This document shows positions 37,318-48,938 of a stretch of DNA of 64,000 nt, in pieces. Every line of letters begins with the position of its first letter. Within the stretch, counting starts at the first letter, position 1. The position numbers and the translations under genes are program-made. The notes beneath the pieces are model-generated. The model saw nothing but the letters and a program-made list of their open reading frames with translations. It had not been told where the DNA came from and did no database searches. The stretch is from Heligmosomoides polygyrus polygyrus (taxonomy: Eukaryota; Nematoda; Chromadorea; Rhabditida; Heligmosomidae): positions 1,674,001-1,738,000 of the forward strand of contig OX377204.1 of assembly GCA_947396885.1 (NCBI GenBank). Direction: 5' to 3'.

Positions 37318-37590
37318 GGACGGGTGTAGCGCAGTCGGAGGAGGTGCTGGCTGTCGCGTACACCTGATACCACGTTCCCGGTTCGGATCTCTTGCCTAGG
37401 CCACCCAAGCCTTCCATTCCTCCGGAGTCGGTGAGCTGTCTGGGAAGAATAAAGGGCTGAGTTCTCCATCGGCTGGCCACCGCAGGTCATTGTGCGGCCA
37501 AATACGCATTCAAATCGCCTCTACGACATCCCGTAGAAGTAGAATGCGTCCCAACACGGATTGAGTAGCGCCGTCTTCTATCCTAACACT
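37318..37590 (+). mobile_element. tRNA-derived SINE copy
   Basis: Head ACGGGTGTAGCGCAGTCGGA through the body to CATTCAAATCGCCTCTACGA and a weak tail. A CA microsatellite lies nearby at 37,909-37,923. The region 37,600-38,720 has no recognised gene. Confidence 0.75.
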
Positions 37591-38726
37591 TAAGGAGGAC
37601 ATCGCGACGAATGACCGTTTAGGAGCTCTATTAGTTCAAAAGGATAGATACACAGAGAATTTATTATCGGAGCACCGCAGTTCAAAACGGGTGTGTGGTC
37701 TAGAGGTGCACACTTAACAGTTAACAATTTAACATTTTAAGGCCCTCGCAGCATTTTTGGCTAGTTTGGATTAATTACCCAAGTTTGAGGTAAATTTAGC
37801 TTCTACCGACTCGTACTTCCTAATACCGCGTGGCGTGGTTTCGTGAGACCATCTAAGGCGAGCAGTACTCAAGTCGAACGTAGCTAACTGGTCAAGTTCT
37901 ACTCAAACACACACACACACACACCAAGCCTCAGAGAACCACCATTAATCGCTTAACGGCATTTTAGGAACTCATCGGAAGTTTTAGCGGATTTTTTCTT
38001 CAAGGGTTACTCCTAATGTTCCTTGGTATTGTCTTTCCTTAGTTTCCCATTCGCTAATATGTTAACGGAATTTTTAAAAAATGAAAATGAAAAAAATTGA
38101 AAACAAATTTTTTTTACAAAATTTATCAAGATTATGAGAGAACAACTGAGTCAAGCACAGCCATAACTGGCCGTAAGAATATGCTCTCCTGTGCCGCTAT
38201 TCTAAAATGTTGCTGCTCCCACCCTTAGACCGCTAAAATTTGTATTGGATCGAAGATCTGTCGGCAAATTTGCTGCGCTCTACCTGGTAATATGTGAAGG
38301 GAAGTTTTAAGAAAAGAAATCGCCGTAAAAAGCAAACGTTGTTGGAAATAGTTGATGTTAGGACGGAATAGGTCGCATTTGAGGTCGTGGGACGAAGCAG
38401 TCCTGAATGTGGCATTCTGTCCCTCTCCGATTAGCTACCACTTTTCTTCAGAAATTGGTCGAGTGCTCTAATATCTTTGGGCAGACAACGGCTGATATTC
38501 GGCAAACTCAAGAGAGAGAGTGGAGTCGTTGACGTTGAATTAAACAGTTTCAAAGCAGAATGGGTACATTCGAAGCTGAACACTTTGGAAAAGAAGATGA
38601 CGACTTCCATGTTAAACAAGGCACTCTCTAATTAGATACAGATAAACTTTGTATCGAAAAACCTGAAGTAGCTTAGAAAATGTGCAGTTCATCTACTCTA
38701 AGCAAGAGTACACAATGGTTGAAGCT

Positions 38727-40530
38727 TTATAAAATTTTATACAAAAAATTGGACAAGAGCAAGATTTGCTTCAGACTAATTTTAAATTTATTCTTAAAAT
38801 TATTCCTGCAAGAGATAAACAATTTTTCAATGTGCAAAAGGGAAGCCATATACTTTCCTGGTTGATAGAGTAAATACTGCTTAGTGGAATCTGTGAAGTG
38901 TATAATGCGAGTTTTACTTAATCGCTTTAATTTCACAGTTGATTAGTGGTGTTTCTAACAACCTTGGCAAACCAAAGCAAAAAAAGTGTGAACAGACATG
39001 TTGCTCACACACTGCACATCTTATACATAAAAAATGAAAAAAATCAGAATAAAAGGTAATTTTGAGGATAAGTTATGATTTGCAAAAAACCGGCAGCAAC
39101 GGGAGCCGAACCCACGACGTCGCACCTGACCGGCAAGAGCACTACCCCTGCGCCACCGCCGCAGCTGGCTGTCCTTCTTACGGATTCCGAATGACTCACC
39201 ACTCTCGCGCCAGCTGTGTCGCACGGCCAGCCTGTGGTGAGGCCACCCGATTTCGGCAGGCAATAACTCGCTCAGGAATTTCATTTCGCAATTTCGACAC
39301 CCATATTTGTAATCAGCATTCCGAGCTCTTTCTAATGATTCTGGTCTCAACTTCAGTTCCAAGTTCCATGGGAGGTCAAAACCCTTCCCTAGTTAGCAGG
39401 AGACAACTTCGAATCAATTCGTCGTGCGCTTCGAAAAGCTCGCGCCCGTTTTGGAACATATTGCTCGTGACACGACTCCTAGAGACGGGATAGAAAACAT
39501 TCTTCTTCTGGAACAACATGACTCAACATCAGTTTTTCGAGCGTTCCGGATCAGGAACAGGATTCAGGATCACACGTCTGGCTCAGATGTCTCCCGGCTC
39601 GCTCAACGAGGGCCACCGGCGGAGATCGAACGGGTCCGTCGTTGTTTTATAAAATTTTATTCGAAAAAAGTGGCAAAAGCAAGATTTGCTTCAGGCTAAT
39701 TTTAAATTTATTCTTGGAATTATTCCTGCAAGAGGTAAGCAATTACTCGATGTGTAAAAGGGACGCCATACACTTTTCCTGGTTGATAGGGTAAATACTG
39801 CTTAGCGGAATCTGTGAAGTGTATAATGCGAGTTTTACTAAATCGCTTTGACTTCACAGTTGATTAGTGGTGTTTCTAACAACCTTGGCATTCATGGAGC
39901 TCACACACTGCACATCATTTACATAAAAAGTAAAAAAAAAATCAGAATAAACGGTCATTTTGAAGATAAGTTATGATTTGCAAAAAACCGGCAACAATGG
40001 GAACCGAACCCACGACGTCGCACCTGACCTTCAAGAGCACTACCCCTGCGCCACCGCCGCAGCTGGCTGTCCTTCTTACGGATCCCGAATGACTCACCAC
40101 TCTCGCGCCAGCTGTGTCGCACGGCCAGCCTGTGGTGAGGCCACCCAGTTTCGGCAGGCCATAATTCGCTCAGGAATTTCATTTTGCAATTTTGACACCC
40201 ATATTCGTAAACAGCATTCCGAGCTCTTTCTAATGATACTGGTCTCAGCCTGAAGTTCCATGGGAGGTCGAAATCCTTCCCTAGTTAGCAGGAGACAACT
40301 TCGAATCAAATAGTCGTGCGCTTCGAAAAGCTCGCGCCCGTTTTGGAACATATTGCTCGTGACACGACTCCTAGAGACGGGATAGAAAACATTCTTCTTC
40401 TGGAACAACATGACTCAACATCAGTTTTTCGAGCGTTCCGGATCAGGAACAGGATTCAGGATCACACGTCCGGCTCAGATGTCTTCCGGCTCGCTCAACA
40501 AGGCCCAACGGCGGAGATCGAATGGGTCTG
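38727..40530 (+). repeat. Tandem duplication, about 0.9 kb unit
   Basis: Unit 1 (about 38,727-39,646) and unit 2 (about 39,647-40,530) share the same order: AAGCAAGATTTGCTTCAG-like start, ATTGATTAGTGGTGTTTCTA region, the tRNA-containing repeat (minus strand, 39,045 and 39,945), then a stretch with CGCGCCCGTTTTGGAACATA and AACATTCTTCTTCTGGAACA. The spacing is 898-920 bases and differs by small gaps. ORFs inside are probably by-products. Confidence 0.75.
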
Positions 40531-41046
40531 CCGTGGGGGCGGCCTTTTGCAACTGGACGGAGAGGACGACGTCCTCTTCAGGTAGTCGCGCGCCTGACTT
40601 CTTTTCGAATGCTTTCATAAGTGCGTGAACAAACACCGGAAACGCACTCGACGAGGTCTGGCCCGGAACATCAGCTCGCCTATTGATTTACGCCATCAAT
40701 CCATTATCGGCTGTAATCGATTCTCTGATGCATAATTGACCTCTTGAGTTGCCGTGTCGATGATGATGATGATGGTGATGACCACTCGTCGGACAGAAAT
40801 CTCTGTTTGTGCTGCGGATCGTCTCGCATTTACCGCTGTCGCAAGCGTGGCTCGTTTCTGCTGCTCCTTCTCTACGACAGCATCATGTAGGAGTAGCTGA
40901 TCTTATTGAGGATATGCTGGACTCATCTCTATGGCTCTTCTACTGCACCACTAATTTTCAGACAAGCGTCTCCTTAAGCAACTGTTCAACAAAATTCTGT
41001 TTTATATCCAAAGAGATATGGGATAGGGTATGGGATATGACAAGAT

Positions 41047-41340
41047 ATGGGCGCGTGTAGAGCAGTCGGAGGAGGCGCCGAGTGTCGCCTGCACCGGATA
41101 CCAGGTTCCTGGTTCGGATTTCCTGCCCAGGCCAACCAAGCCTCCCATCCCTCCGTGGTCGGTGAATTGGTATCAGATTTGTCTGGGAAGGATAACGCGC
41201 TTGCTTGTTCATCGGCTGGCCACCGCAAGTCATTGTATGGCCAAATACGCATTCAAATCACCTCCACGATATCCCGTAGAAGTAGAATGCGTGGCGCATC
41301 CCAAAAGGGACTGAGTAACGCCGTCCTTTATCCTTATCCT
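41047..41340 (+). mobile_element. tRNA-derived SINE copy
   Basis: Full length: GGGCGCGTGTAGAGCAGTCG, GGTTCGGATTTCCTGCCC, body and tail TTTATCCTTATCC. Confidence 0.8.
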
Positions 41341-41692
41341 TTACATCCAAAGAGAAGTTTAGTTTGAATGAAACTGCATGTCTCATGTAGGACTTTAATT
41401 TGCCTTTGTACGTCCGAGCTTCGTACGTTTCATCTTTTATAGGGAATTTCACAGAGATTTCATCATTGCTGTTAAGTCGCGTTATCTGCGTTTTCGGATG
41501 TAATCCCTCCTTTAAACTGCTGTAAGTCGTGGATGAATCCGGCCCAATAAGTCTGGTCAAGTGTCATGAGTGGCAAAATCTTTAGCATCTTACCCTTCAG
41601 CTGGATTCATTGCGCTTAAAATGCTATCTTCCTACCTTAATAAAGATTTTGAAAACTTCGATTCGATTTTTTTAAACTTCGATTTGTTACAC

Positions 41693-42625
41693 TACAGGGT
41701 GCGTAAAAAGTATTGACGCACTAAACGTAGACGTTAGAAATAACAACAGATTACAAAATTTAATAAGTTTATATACGAATGTCAACAATGATCTAGCGAA
41801 CAGAATAGCATCACTTGTATTTTATATGGGCTTCTTTGCTGCGAATGCAGGGGCGAAGACGACGAGGAAAGGCATCGACGATGCGCCGCAAGTAGTCCAC
41901 GTCGATTTCGTTCCATGCTTTGACCAGATCATCCTTCACTGACTTCATACTTTTGTGGGAAGTAGTGCAAGCCTTGTTCTCTAAAACTTCCCATATAGAG
42001 TAATCCAGCGGATTCAAATCCGCTCTATACAGAGGTCATTCCTCTGCCGAAACGAAGTCCTTCAAGTTGGCGCGGCACCAGTCCTGAACAATCCTCGACT
42101 CTGCGCGGGAGTCTAACCCTGCTGGAAGACATACGGCTTACTCTCGAGGTGGGATTCGAGCTAAGGAACCAGTTGCTTCTTTATGGCATCAATACATATA
42201 GTTCTACTGATTTATCTTCACTTCTGCATCCACGAAAACGAGAGCCGCTTGTGATGAATGCACAAACCATGATACAGGCCGGATGCGCTTTTTTGCAGCG
42301 AGCCTTCCGCCAGAATTAGCACTTTGGAGTCCATGAAGAGTATGTAACACTTTCACAGGTTGCATGCATAAGAGTATCAAGTCACTGAAGGTTAAAGCAT
42401 AGAACGAAATTGAGGTGGACTACTTGCGGCGCACCGTCGATGTCATTCCTCGCCGTCTTCGCTCCTGCATTCGTAGCAAAGAAGCCCATATAAAATACAA
42501 GTGATGCTATTCTGTTCGCTAAATTATTGTTGACATTTAGTATATAAACTTGTTAAATTTTGTAATGTGTTGCTATTTCTAACGTTTACGTTTAGTGCGT
42601 CAATACTTTCAACGCACCCTGTAGT
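41693..42625. mobile_element. Tc1-like foldback made of two inverted transposase 3' ends
   Basis: The ends are CTACAGGGTGCGTAAAAAGT and its near complement. About 220 bases at each side are inverted copies. The left arm codes, on the minus strand, for the transposase C-terminus; the right arm codes for the same C-terminus on the plus strand. More transposase sequence (minus) lies in the centre. The element is about 930 bases, shorter than a full Tc1 relative. Confidence 0.75.
41811..42380 (-). pseudogene. Tc1/maT-like transposase remnant (left arm and centre)
   Basis: The minus strand has NPLDYSIWEVLENKACTTSH, the block after the last catalytic acid, then VDAFPRRLRPCIRSKEAHIK, the usual C-terminus. 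Upstream pieces include a frame with VQDWCRANL. Frames shift, so it is inactive. A second C-terminus (VDYLRRTVDVIPRRLRSCIR) is on the plus strand at about 42,405-42,505. Confidence 0.7.
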
Positions 42626-42629
42626 AATG

Positions 42630-43755
42630 TTTAAAAATTCATTTTATTAGTGATTGAATTCAATGATTTTTTATTGTTATATGTTGCTGGGAAAGAGTCG
42701 CACGCTGATTTGTCCGTCTCCTAAATTCGTTAACGGCAATTAGTTATTACTAGTATTATGGATATATGTTTATGAGAAATTAAATGGAGTCATAAGTTTT
42801 AAGTCATTTCCGTTCCCATGTTTTGTGCTCCGGTCTCCATACATTCTTGAACTCTTCCATTCCCTATTCCGCGTTCTGCTTTCCCTTCTAAAAATTCCGC
42901 GCATCTCTGGTCTTCATCTATGGCTGAGAAAAGTATTCTGATGTCGAAATCCATCCTTTTCCACGTACCGGAATAGTTTACTCTCCTTCACGGTAACAGG
43001 CACTTTTTGAGAGCCACACCCAACCGAGGGCTATCAGTGTCGTTTGTCTTACGAGAGGTACTCGTAGTAGGCCAGATTTTTCGGCGTAGTGCACCTGTCA
43101 TTGAAAGTGCAGACACTTCTAAACACTTCTGATTCGAGAAATTCTACACCGCCTCGCTGCTATAAACAGACACAGTCGTTTAGTTCTGTTACGTTGAATG
43201 AGTTTCATTTCCACTTATTCAACAAGATTTCCACTTTAGGAGGATTCCATACAGCTAGAATCATCTTGATCGGCTTATGTGTCTTCAGATGTGACTCTCG
43301 ATTTTGACGCGGTTCAAATCGGAAATAAATGACCAAATTTGAAAATAACGTTAAAGGAGTGTGGAGAAACCTACATTAGTCAGTTCTGCTTCAGTAGCTG
43401 CTCTCATTGTGCTTATGTGTAGGACATCAGACTATGTTGTATCACTCCAGGTTCCATAGGTGTCTCTCCCCGATCCAGTGGGGGAAAAGAAACAGTACTT
43501 CGAATTATTGTTGAGTTTCATAGCCACACGAATCGAATGAGTCAGAAGGGCGTCAACCACTGTGATGCTGTACGAGCTCCGTTTTGTGTAAACAGTAAGA
43601 CGAGAGGTGTTCTCAGATCTCATCTTGGAGAATGTAGGGTCTATCAGATGTCTTTCTTCATGTCACAAAGGCGTAGCCTACATCAAGAGAACTTCAAAGC
43701 AGGGTGTTAAGGAGGAGCGTTAATCAATTCTTATGTGGGATAGGCCACGGATTCT
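42630..43755. other. No gene established; one unassigned open stretch
   Basis: The plus strand is open for about 94 codons from 43,424 to 43,707 (including ITPGSIGVSPRSSGGKETVL), and the minus strand is also open at 43,432-43,623. Neither has convincing splice sites. This may be upstream sequence of the gene whose last exons are at 44,312-44,602. Confidence 0.25.
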
Positions 43756-43759
43756 TCTT

Positions 43760-43870
43760 CTGCGGGAATTCGCGGAGGCAATTTGAATGCATATTTGGCC
43801 TACACAATGACTTGCGGTGGCCATCCGATAGACAAGTCAGTCTTTGTCCTCCCCAGACAACTATGGTACC
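43760..43870 (-). mobile_element. tRNA-derived SINE, partial copy
   Basis: It contains GAGGCAATTTGAATGCATAT, CACAATGACTTGCGGTGGCC and CCCCAGACAACTATGGTACC, all body segments. It lies next to a full copy at 43,925. Confidence 0.6.
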
Positions 43871-43924
43871 AATTCACCGAGCCTGCAATCGGCCAAGTAG
43901 TCGGAAGGACAGTTGTTTTTCTGG

Positions 43925-44215
43925 ATGGAGGGATAAAGGACGGCATTACTCAATTTCTTTTGGGATGCGCCACGCATTCTACTTCTACGGGATGTCGTGG
44001 AGGCGACATGAATGAGTATTTGGTCATACAATGACTTGCGGTGGCCAGCCGATGAACAAGTCAGCGCTCTATCCTTCCCAGACAAGTCTGGTGCCAATTC
44101 ACCGACCCCGGAGGGATGAAAGGCTTGGTTGGCCTGGGCGGGAAATCCGAACTAGGAACCTGGTATCGGGTGCACGCGAGAGCCGGCGCCTTCTCCAACT
44201 GCGCTATACGCGACC
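43925..44215 (-). mobile_element. tRNA-derived SINE copy
   Basis: Full-length minus copy, from GGATAAAGGACGGCATTACT to the head complement CTCCAACTGCGCTATACGCG. Confidence 0.8.
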
Positions 44216-44311
44216 ACTTATAAATGTAATGGAGAAAAACTTAAAATTGCCATCACCATGACTAAACCGACGAAGAGAAGAAAGTTTTGACTCTGTTTTG
44301 TTTAAATTTAG

Positions 44312-44602
44312 AGGGCCATTTCCCAGCTGTAATGTCGTCTATGCTACGAATTGGATGGATATTTTATGGAAACCGACACTGCTCTGTGAGGCAGACTTCA
44401 TAAATACTTCGCATTTAGGACACACTATGCAAAAACTATACTGGAGACTTGTATCGAACCGTATTTTTCTGAATGCTTTTGAAATACCAAAAAAGCACTT
44501 TGAAAAAGGAATTCTTCATTCTCCAATCGTGACTGATCATAAAATCTCTTTCTTTTCCTAGAAGTCGAACAATACGGAAACGAGTCTAACCAGTTTCACT
44601 AA
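44312..44602 (+). CDS. Last two exons of an unrecognised host gene
   Basis: Exon 44,312-44,460 follows the acceptor TTTAAATTTAG and ends at the donor GTATTTT. The intron is 101 bases and ends in the strong acceptor TCTCTTTCTTTTCCTAG. The final exon is 44,562-44,602 with TAA. Phases close (one base carried over). The peptide reads GPFPSCNVVYATNWMDILWK, continues with LCEADFINTSHLGHTMQKLY, and ends VSNQVEQYGNESNQFH. It is clearly protein-like, with aromatic and cysteine-bearing segments, but I recognise no family. Exons further upstream were not identified; SINE insertions occupy 43.76-44.22 kb. Confidence 0.5.
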
Positions 44603-44604
44603 TT

Positions 44605-45180
44605 TCTATCAATGTTTTGCTCTCCGTCAGTGATGACTATGCACAGGTAGAGAATTTTCAGAGCCCTACTTTCTCCTCTCTTCTGCGACTCTTCCTTCTC
44701 TCCTTAATATCACTGCAATTTCCACTATGTGATTTCTTATTCTTCTTTATATTCCTTTGTTATTTCGAGTAGTTTCTAATGAACTTTGTCGTCCTGAGCA
44801 ATTCTATAACTACCAAAACCATAGGAAACTGAGGTTCTAGTCCGCTGCCAGCATCCGTAAACCAGTATTCAGTGTTTTGGCAATCTAGCAAAGCAGATGC
44901 TGTCTCCGACCCATGGCGAATTTTGCTGAGGAATTTTAACTTTTAGATGATCCCAAATCTCTGTCTGAGACTCCTGTCTGCGGTGAATTTAGATTTTACA
45001 CCTGTTTTTATTATATGAATGGTTTCGTTGTTGTTTGTTGACCACGAAGTTCCTGACGCATCTATCCTAATTGGTGGAGATCGTCGGTAGGAAAGCGGAA
45101 CAAATGTAAGACAGTGAGGCATCTCCCAGCTATGAAATTGCTAAGAAAGGTACTGTAGTTATCAGTTCACGCTATTATCT
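44605..45180. other. No feature recognised
   Basis: AT-rich sequence between the terminal exon and the RTE 3' end. It should include the 3' untranslated region of the upstream gene. No canonical AATAAA was noticed close to the stop. Confidence 0.4.
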
Positions 45181-48100
45181 TTGTAAACTACATCACCTGT
45201 ATCACCTGTCGTCCCGTTGATCATCGAATTGCTCGAGCGGGTGCCAGCAGCGTCTCCATTCGTCCCTGTCGCGTGCCAGAGTGGTCCAATGGATCCTCCT
45301 CGCTCGAGGGACACGAAGAGCGTCATATCGGTCGTTCAGGGCTTTAACGAAGAAGTCCGACCAACGCGTTGGTGGGCGTCCTGGTGTTCTTTTGACATCC
45401 CGCGGAATCCAGTCGGTGATGGCTCTCGTCCAGCGGGTGTCTGCGAAGCGCATTACGTGGCCGGCCCACCTAATTTTCGACAACTTGGCCCACGCGACAG
45501 CGTCTCTGATCTTCGAGCGTCGGCGAAGCTCGAAACTCCGGAGGCCTTCTCTCACTTGCGTGAGTCGTGTCACTCCGAGCATCGTCCTCTCGATTCCACG
45601 CTGATCGCGTGTTCATCCTGCTTTCGTATAGCCCAGGTCTCTGAGGCGTATGTTAGGGCAGGAAGAACAGTGGAGTCGAATAGGTGGGCACGGAGTCGGA
45701 CGTTCTTCGTCTTCTTCGCGACTTCTTCGACGCTCTTGAAAGCTCCCCAAGCCGCTATTTTCCTCCTGCTCAGCTCTGGTGCTAGGTCGTTGGCCATGTT
45801 GACTTCGCGACCCAGATACACATAGCTGGAGCATTCGGAGATGTTCGTTCCATTGAGCGAGAATGGGGCATCAGAAACCCATTCGTTCCTCATGAACATC
45901 GTCTTCGTAAGATTTAGCTGCAGTCCAACGTTCCCACATACACGATCGAAGTCGGCCAGCATTCGTTCCGCCTGGCTGATGCTCGGTGTTATGAGCACGA
46001 TGTCGTCAGCGAAGCGAAGATGATGTAGTTGCCGGCCGTCGACCTTCACTCCCATGTCTTCCCATTCTAGTTCGCGCATGACGTTTTCGAGAGTGGCGCT
46101 GAAGAGCTTTGGGGATATGGTATCCCCTTGCCGAACCCCTCTCTTCACGTCGACGACGACGTCGTTGTAGAATGGTGAGATCTTGGTCGTGAATCCACTG
46201 TACAGCTCTCGAAGGACTCTGATGTACTGAGTAGGAACGCCCTGAGTGAGCAGGGCTTCGATGATCGCTTCAGTTTCGACAGAGTCGAATTCCTTCTTCA
46301 GGTCGATGAACGTAAGGCACAGCGGCAGCTTGTACTCTCGCGACACTTCGATGAGCTTCGTAATGGTGTGTATGTGGTGGATCGTGCTGAAACCTCTCCG
46401 AAATCCTGCTTGCTCGCATGGCTGTCCTTCGTCCAGCGTTCTGCTAATCCTATCCAGGATAACTCGAGTGAACAGCTTGTGGACTACGGACAACAGGGAG
46501 ATCGGGCGATAGTTGCCAATGTCGTGCACGTCTCCCTTCTTGTACAGCAAGACGGTTCTGCTGGTCTTCCACTGAGATGGAACCTTGCACTCCGACAGAT
46601 AGCGTGTGAAGAGCCGCGCCAGGGTGTTGATGAGCGCTGGCGGGAGGTTCTTCAGGTGTTCAGCTCTGATCCTGTCAGGATCGGGTGCTGTACGTTTCTT
46701 CACCGACGAGATGGCGTGTCGGATTTCGGAAGAGAGAACAGAGGGGACGACGTATCCATCCTGCGGAAGATGGCATGGGGGCAGGTGGACGTGGCTATCG
46801 AAGAGATCGGAGTAGAAGTCGTGGATGACCCTCTCCATGGTCCTTCTGGAAGAGGTGATGGTTCCGTCAGGACGTCGGAGAGCTGTCATCTTGGTCTTGA
46901 AGTTGGCGAAGTTCCGGCGGGCATTGCGGATGCTCAGCCCTGCCTCTGCTGCTTCAGCCAACACTTCCGCCCTTCTCTCCTTCAGATCTTCCTTTATCGC
47001 CTCTCTGCATAGCTTCACAAGCTCGGACGTCAGTTGGTAGTTCCCTGACGCTCGTGCTGCTCCACGCTGGCGTATCAGCTCGAGAGTTTCCGGAGACAGA
47101 CGTCTCTTGGTGGTCTTCAAGCTCTCGGCTCCCTTAGCACTATCGTGGAGATGGTGCACGAAGCGGTCGTATTCCTCGTCGACGTTGTCCATGACGGCAT
47201 CTTCCCAAAGACCGGCAAGAGAGGTGTAGAGGTCCCAGTTGATGGTCGTTCTGGGACTCCTCTTCTTGAACTTCGCGGCCTTCTCTCCTTGACGCGAAAA
47301 GCGGAACCTTGCGCGAAGGAGGCGGTGGTCCGATCCCGTGTAGAACTTGGGGACAACGGAGACGTCGGTCAGGCAATATTTGCGGTTGAAGATGATGTGG
47401 TCGATCTCGTTGTGGAACTGGCCACCGGGAGATTCCCAGGTCCATCGTAGGGAGGGAGGCTTCTGGAACTGCGAGTTTCCATGGATGGTCTTGGTCGACA
47501 TGAGAAACTCAGACAGCCTTTCACCTTGCTCGTTCCACTCCAAACCGTGGGTTCCGATGTGAAGTTCTTCCGGCAACCTTCGCGGTCCGATCTTGGCGTT
47601 GAAGACGCCGACGATCACCTTGTAGAAGGTGTGATCTTCCTTATAGAACTTCTCCAGCTCCACGTAGAAGGCCTCGACGTCTTCGTCGTCGTAGTCGGAT
47701 GTTGGGGCATACGCGACGAACACAGTCAAAGCTGGCACGGAACCACATCGCTTCAGTCGCAGACGTCCGATTCGGCTTGTCAGAGACTCGTACGAATCGA
47801 TGTTCATGGCCAAGTGCGTGTTGACGAGGACACCAACGCCGCCTACTCCTCTGTTGTCGCATGTTCCGAGGAACAGTTCTTCTCCGGAGTCGTAGGCGGC
47901 GTGTAGGGGGTGGTGTCTTCTCGTCTCGGTCAGTCCGATGACGTCGTACTTAATCTTCCTGGCTTGCATCATCAGGTCCTCGACGGATGCTTCCGATGCA
48001 AGCGTGCGGGCGTTGTAAGTACAGATCGTCATCCTAGTCCTTCTCAATTTGCGCAGCCTGGTTAGGCCCTGAGATTTTAGCAGCCTCTCCGTACTCGTCC

Positions 48101-48612
48101 TTCCCATCGCTGCAGAAATGGGGGCTCTTTCGGGGTCAGGGGAATGAGGCCCTTTAGTGCTGCTGTGTTTGACTGGAATACAACACGGGTAGCTAGTCGG
48201 GCTCTGTCGTGCGGGCGAAGAACTCCAGGCAGCCAGCCAGACTGCCCGAAGGGACGGGGCGAGACTTTTGAGGCGGCCTCGAATCGCCTTACGATGTACT
48301 CGCAGTCTACCGAGTGCAAGCTTTTGGCCGGGCCGACACAGTTACAATCCGCACAGGCACTAACACATCCACGCACTGCATGAACATGCCGCTCCCACGC
48401 ACAAGGAACGCGTCGACCCGACACAGCAGGAGCAAGGAGTCCATCCCCTGCATCCCACCTGCGTCTCTGGGCAGTACACGGTCGCATTTGGTTCGCGTTT
48501 AATTCCCCTATCCACCAGCCGGGGACGCGCCACGTGGCCCTGCGACAAGCGGCCCGAGATCCCTCTTAGCAAGAGAGCCCGAAGGCTCTCTATCGAGGGA
48601 GATCCGTGGTTG
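45180..48612 (-). mobile_element. RTE-type non-LTR retrotransposon, near full length
   Basis: The coding region is flanked by a GC-rich 5' leader (48,108 to about 48,612) and a short 3' end. The 3' end consists of repeated units read on the plus strand as ATCACCTGTATCACCTGT, in place of poly(A); the same tail occurs on the truncated copy at 53,630. The 5' limit is an estimate from the change in composition. Confidence 0.8.
45202..48107 (-). pseudogene. RTE endonuclease-reverse transcriptase, with a frameshift and a changed endonuclease residue
   Basis: An open frame of 845 codons starts at 48,107 and runs to 45,570. Residues 27-270 are an apurinic-like endonuclease: TICTYNARTL at 27-36, GLTETRR with Glu61, YAPTSDYDDED at 133-143, and SDHRLL with His261. 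The block expected to read GDFNAKIG is GVFNAKIG, so the catalytic Asp is Val168. The reverse transcriptase follows: YRPISLLSVVHKLFTRVILD, FIDLKKEFDSVE, RGVRQGDTISPKLFSATLEN, and FADD at 699-702. Near 45,580 the frame shifts; the C-terminal part continues at 45,582-45,202 with RWAGHVMRFADTRW and ends near FDDQRDDR. A complete protein would be about 970 residues. The Val change and the shift make this copy non-autonomous. Such proteins are common in hookworm annotations. Confidence 0.85.
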
Positions 48613-48732
48613 TAAACTACATATTCTGATTTTTGTTTTGCCGCCGTTGTCCAAGAGTCAAGATGGACTGCTCCTTTCCCACTGGCATAGATCCGCTCGT
48701 TCCTCTCTCTTGAGCACCGATGAATTCAGAAG

Positions 48733-48938
48733 ACCGTTTCATTGCTGTTGTGATGTTCAGGTGATGCCTTGCTCACTGTTCGTGCCGACAGTGAAAGGCT
48801 CACGCCAATGCGCTGCCTGTCAGTGCAGCTTGGACGATCATCGCTTGACTGCCATCTACGTGGAGCCGAGCACCATCTTCACGGCGCCGAACACTCCAGC
48901 CACGAGGCGAAAGCAGGAGAGGTGGGTGGTGTTATCAC
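48733..48938 (+). CDS. Possible exon, unrecognised
   Basis: After GCTGTTGTGATGTTCAG (acceptor-like) two frames stay open to a GTGGGT donor near 48,920. The more protein-like one reads VMPCSLFVPTVKGSRQCAAC, then QCSLDDHRLTAIYVEPSTIF. It has a CxxCxC cluster but no recognised domain. The stretch 48,940-49,435 has nothing else. Confidence 0.25.

Noticed and set aside
39021..40411. Repeated ORFs with ADYKYGCRNCEMKFLSEL-like sequence as a protein family
   Set aside because: The same frame recurs only because the underlying tRNA-containing repeat is duplicated; frames are not preserved in the copies at 19.2 and 28.0 kb.
46368..47906. Plus-strand ORFs of 101-214 codons opposite the RTE
   Set aside because: They are antisense shadows of the GC-rich RTE coding region; no motif or independent signal supports them.
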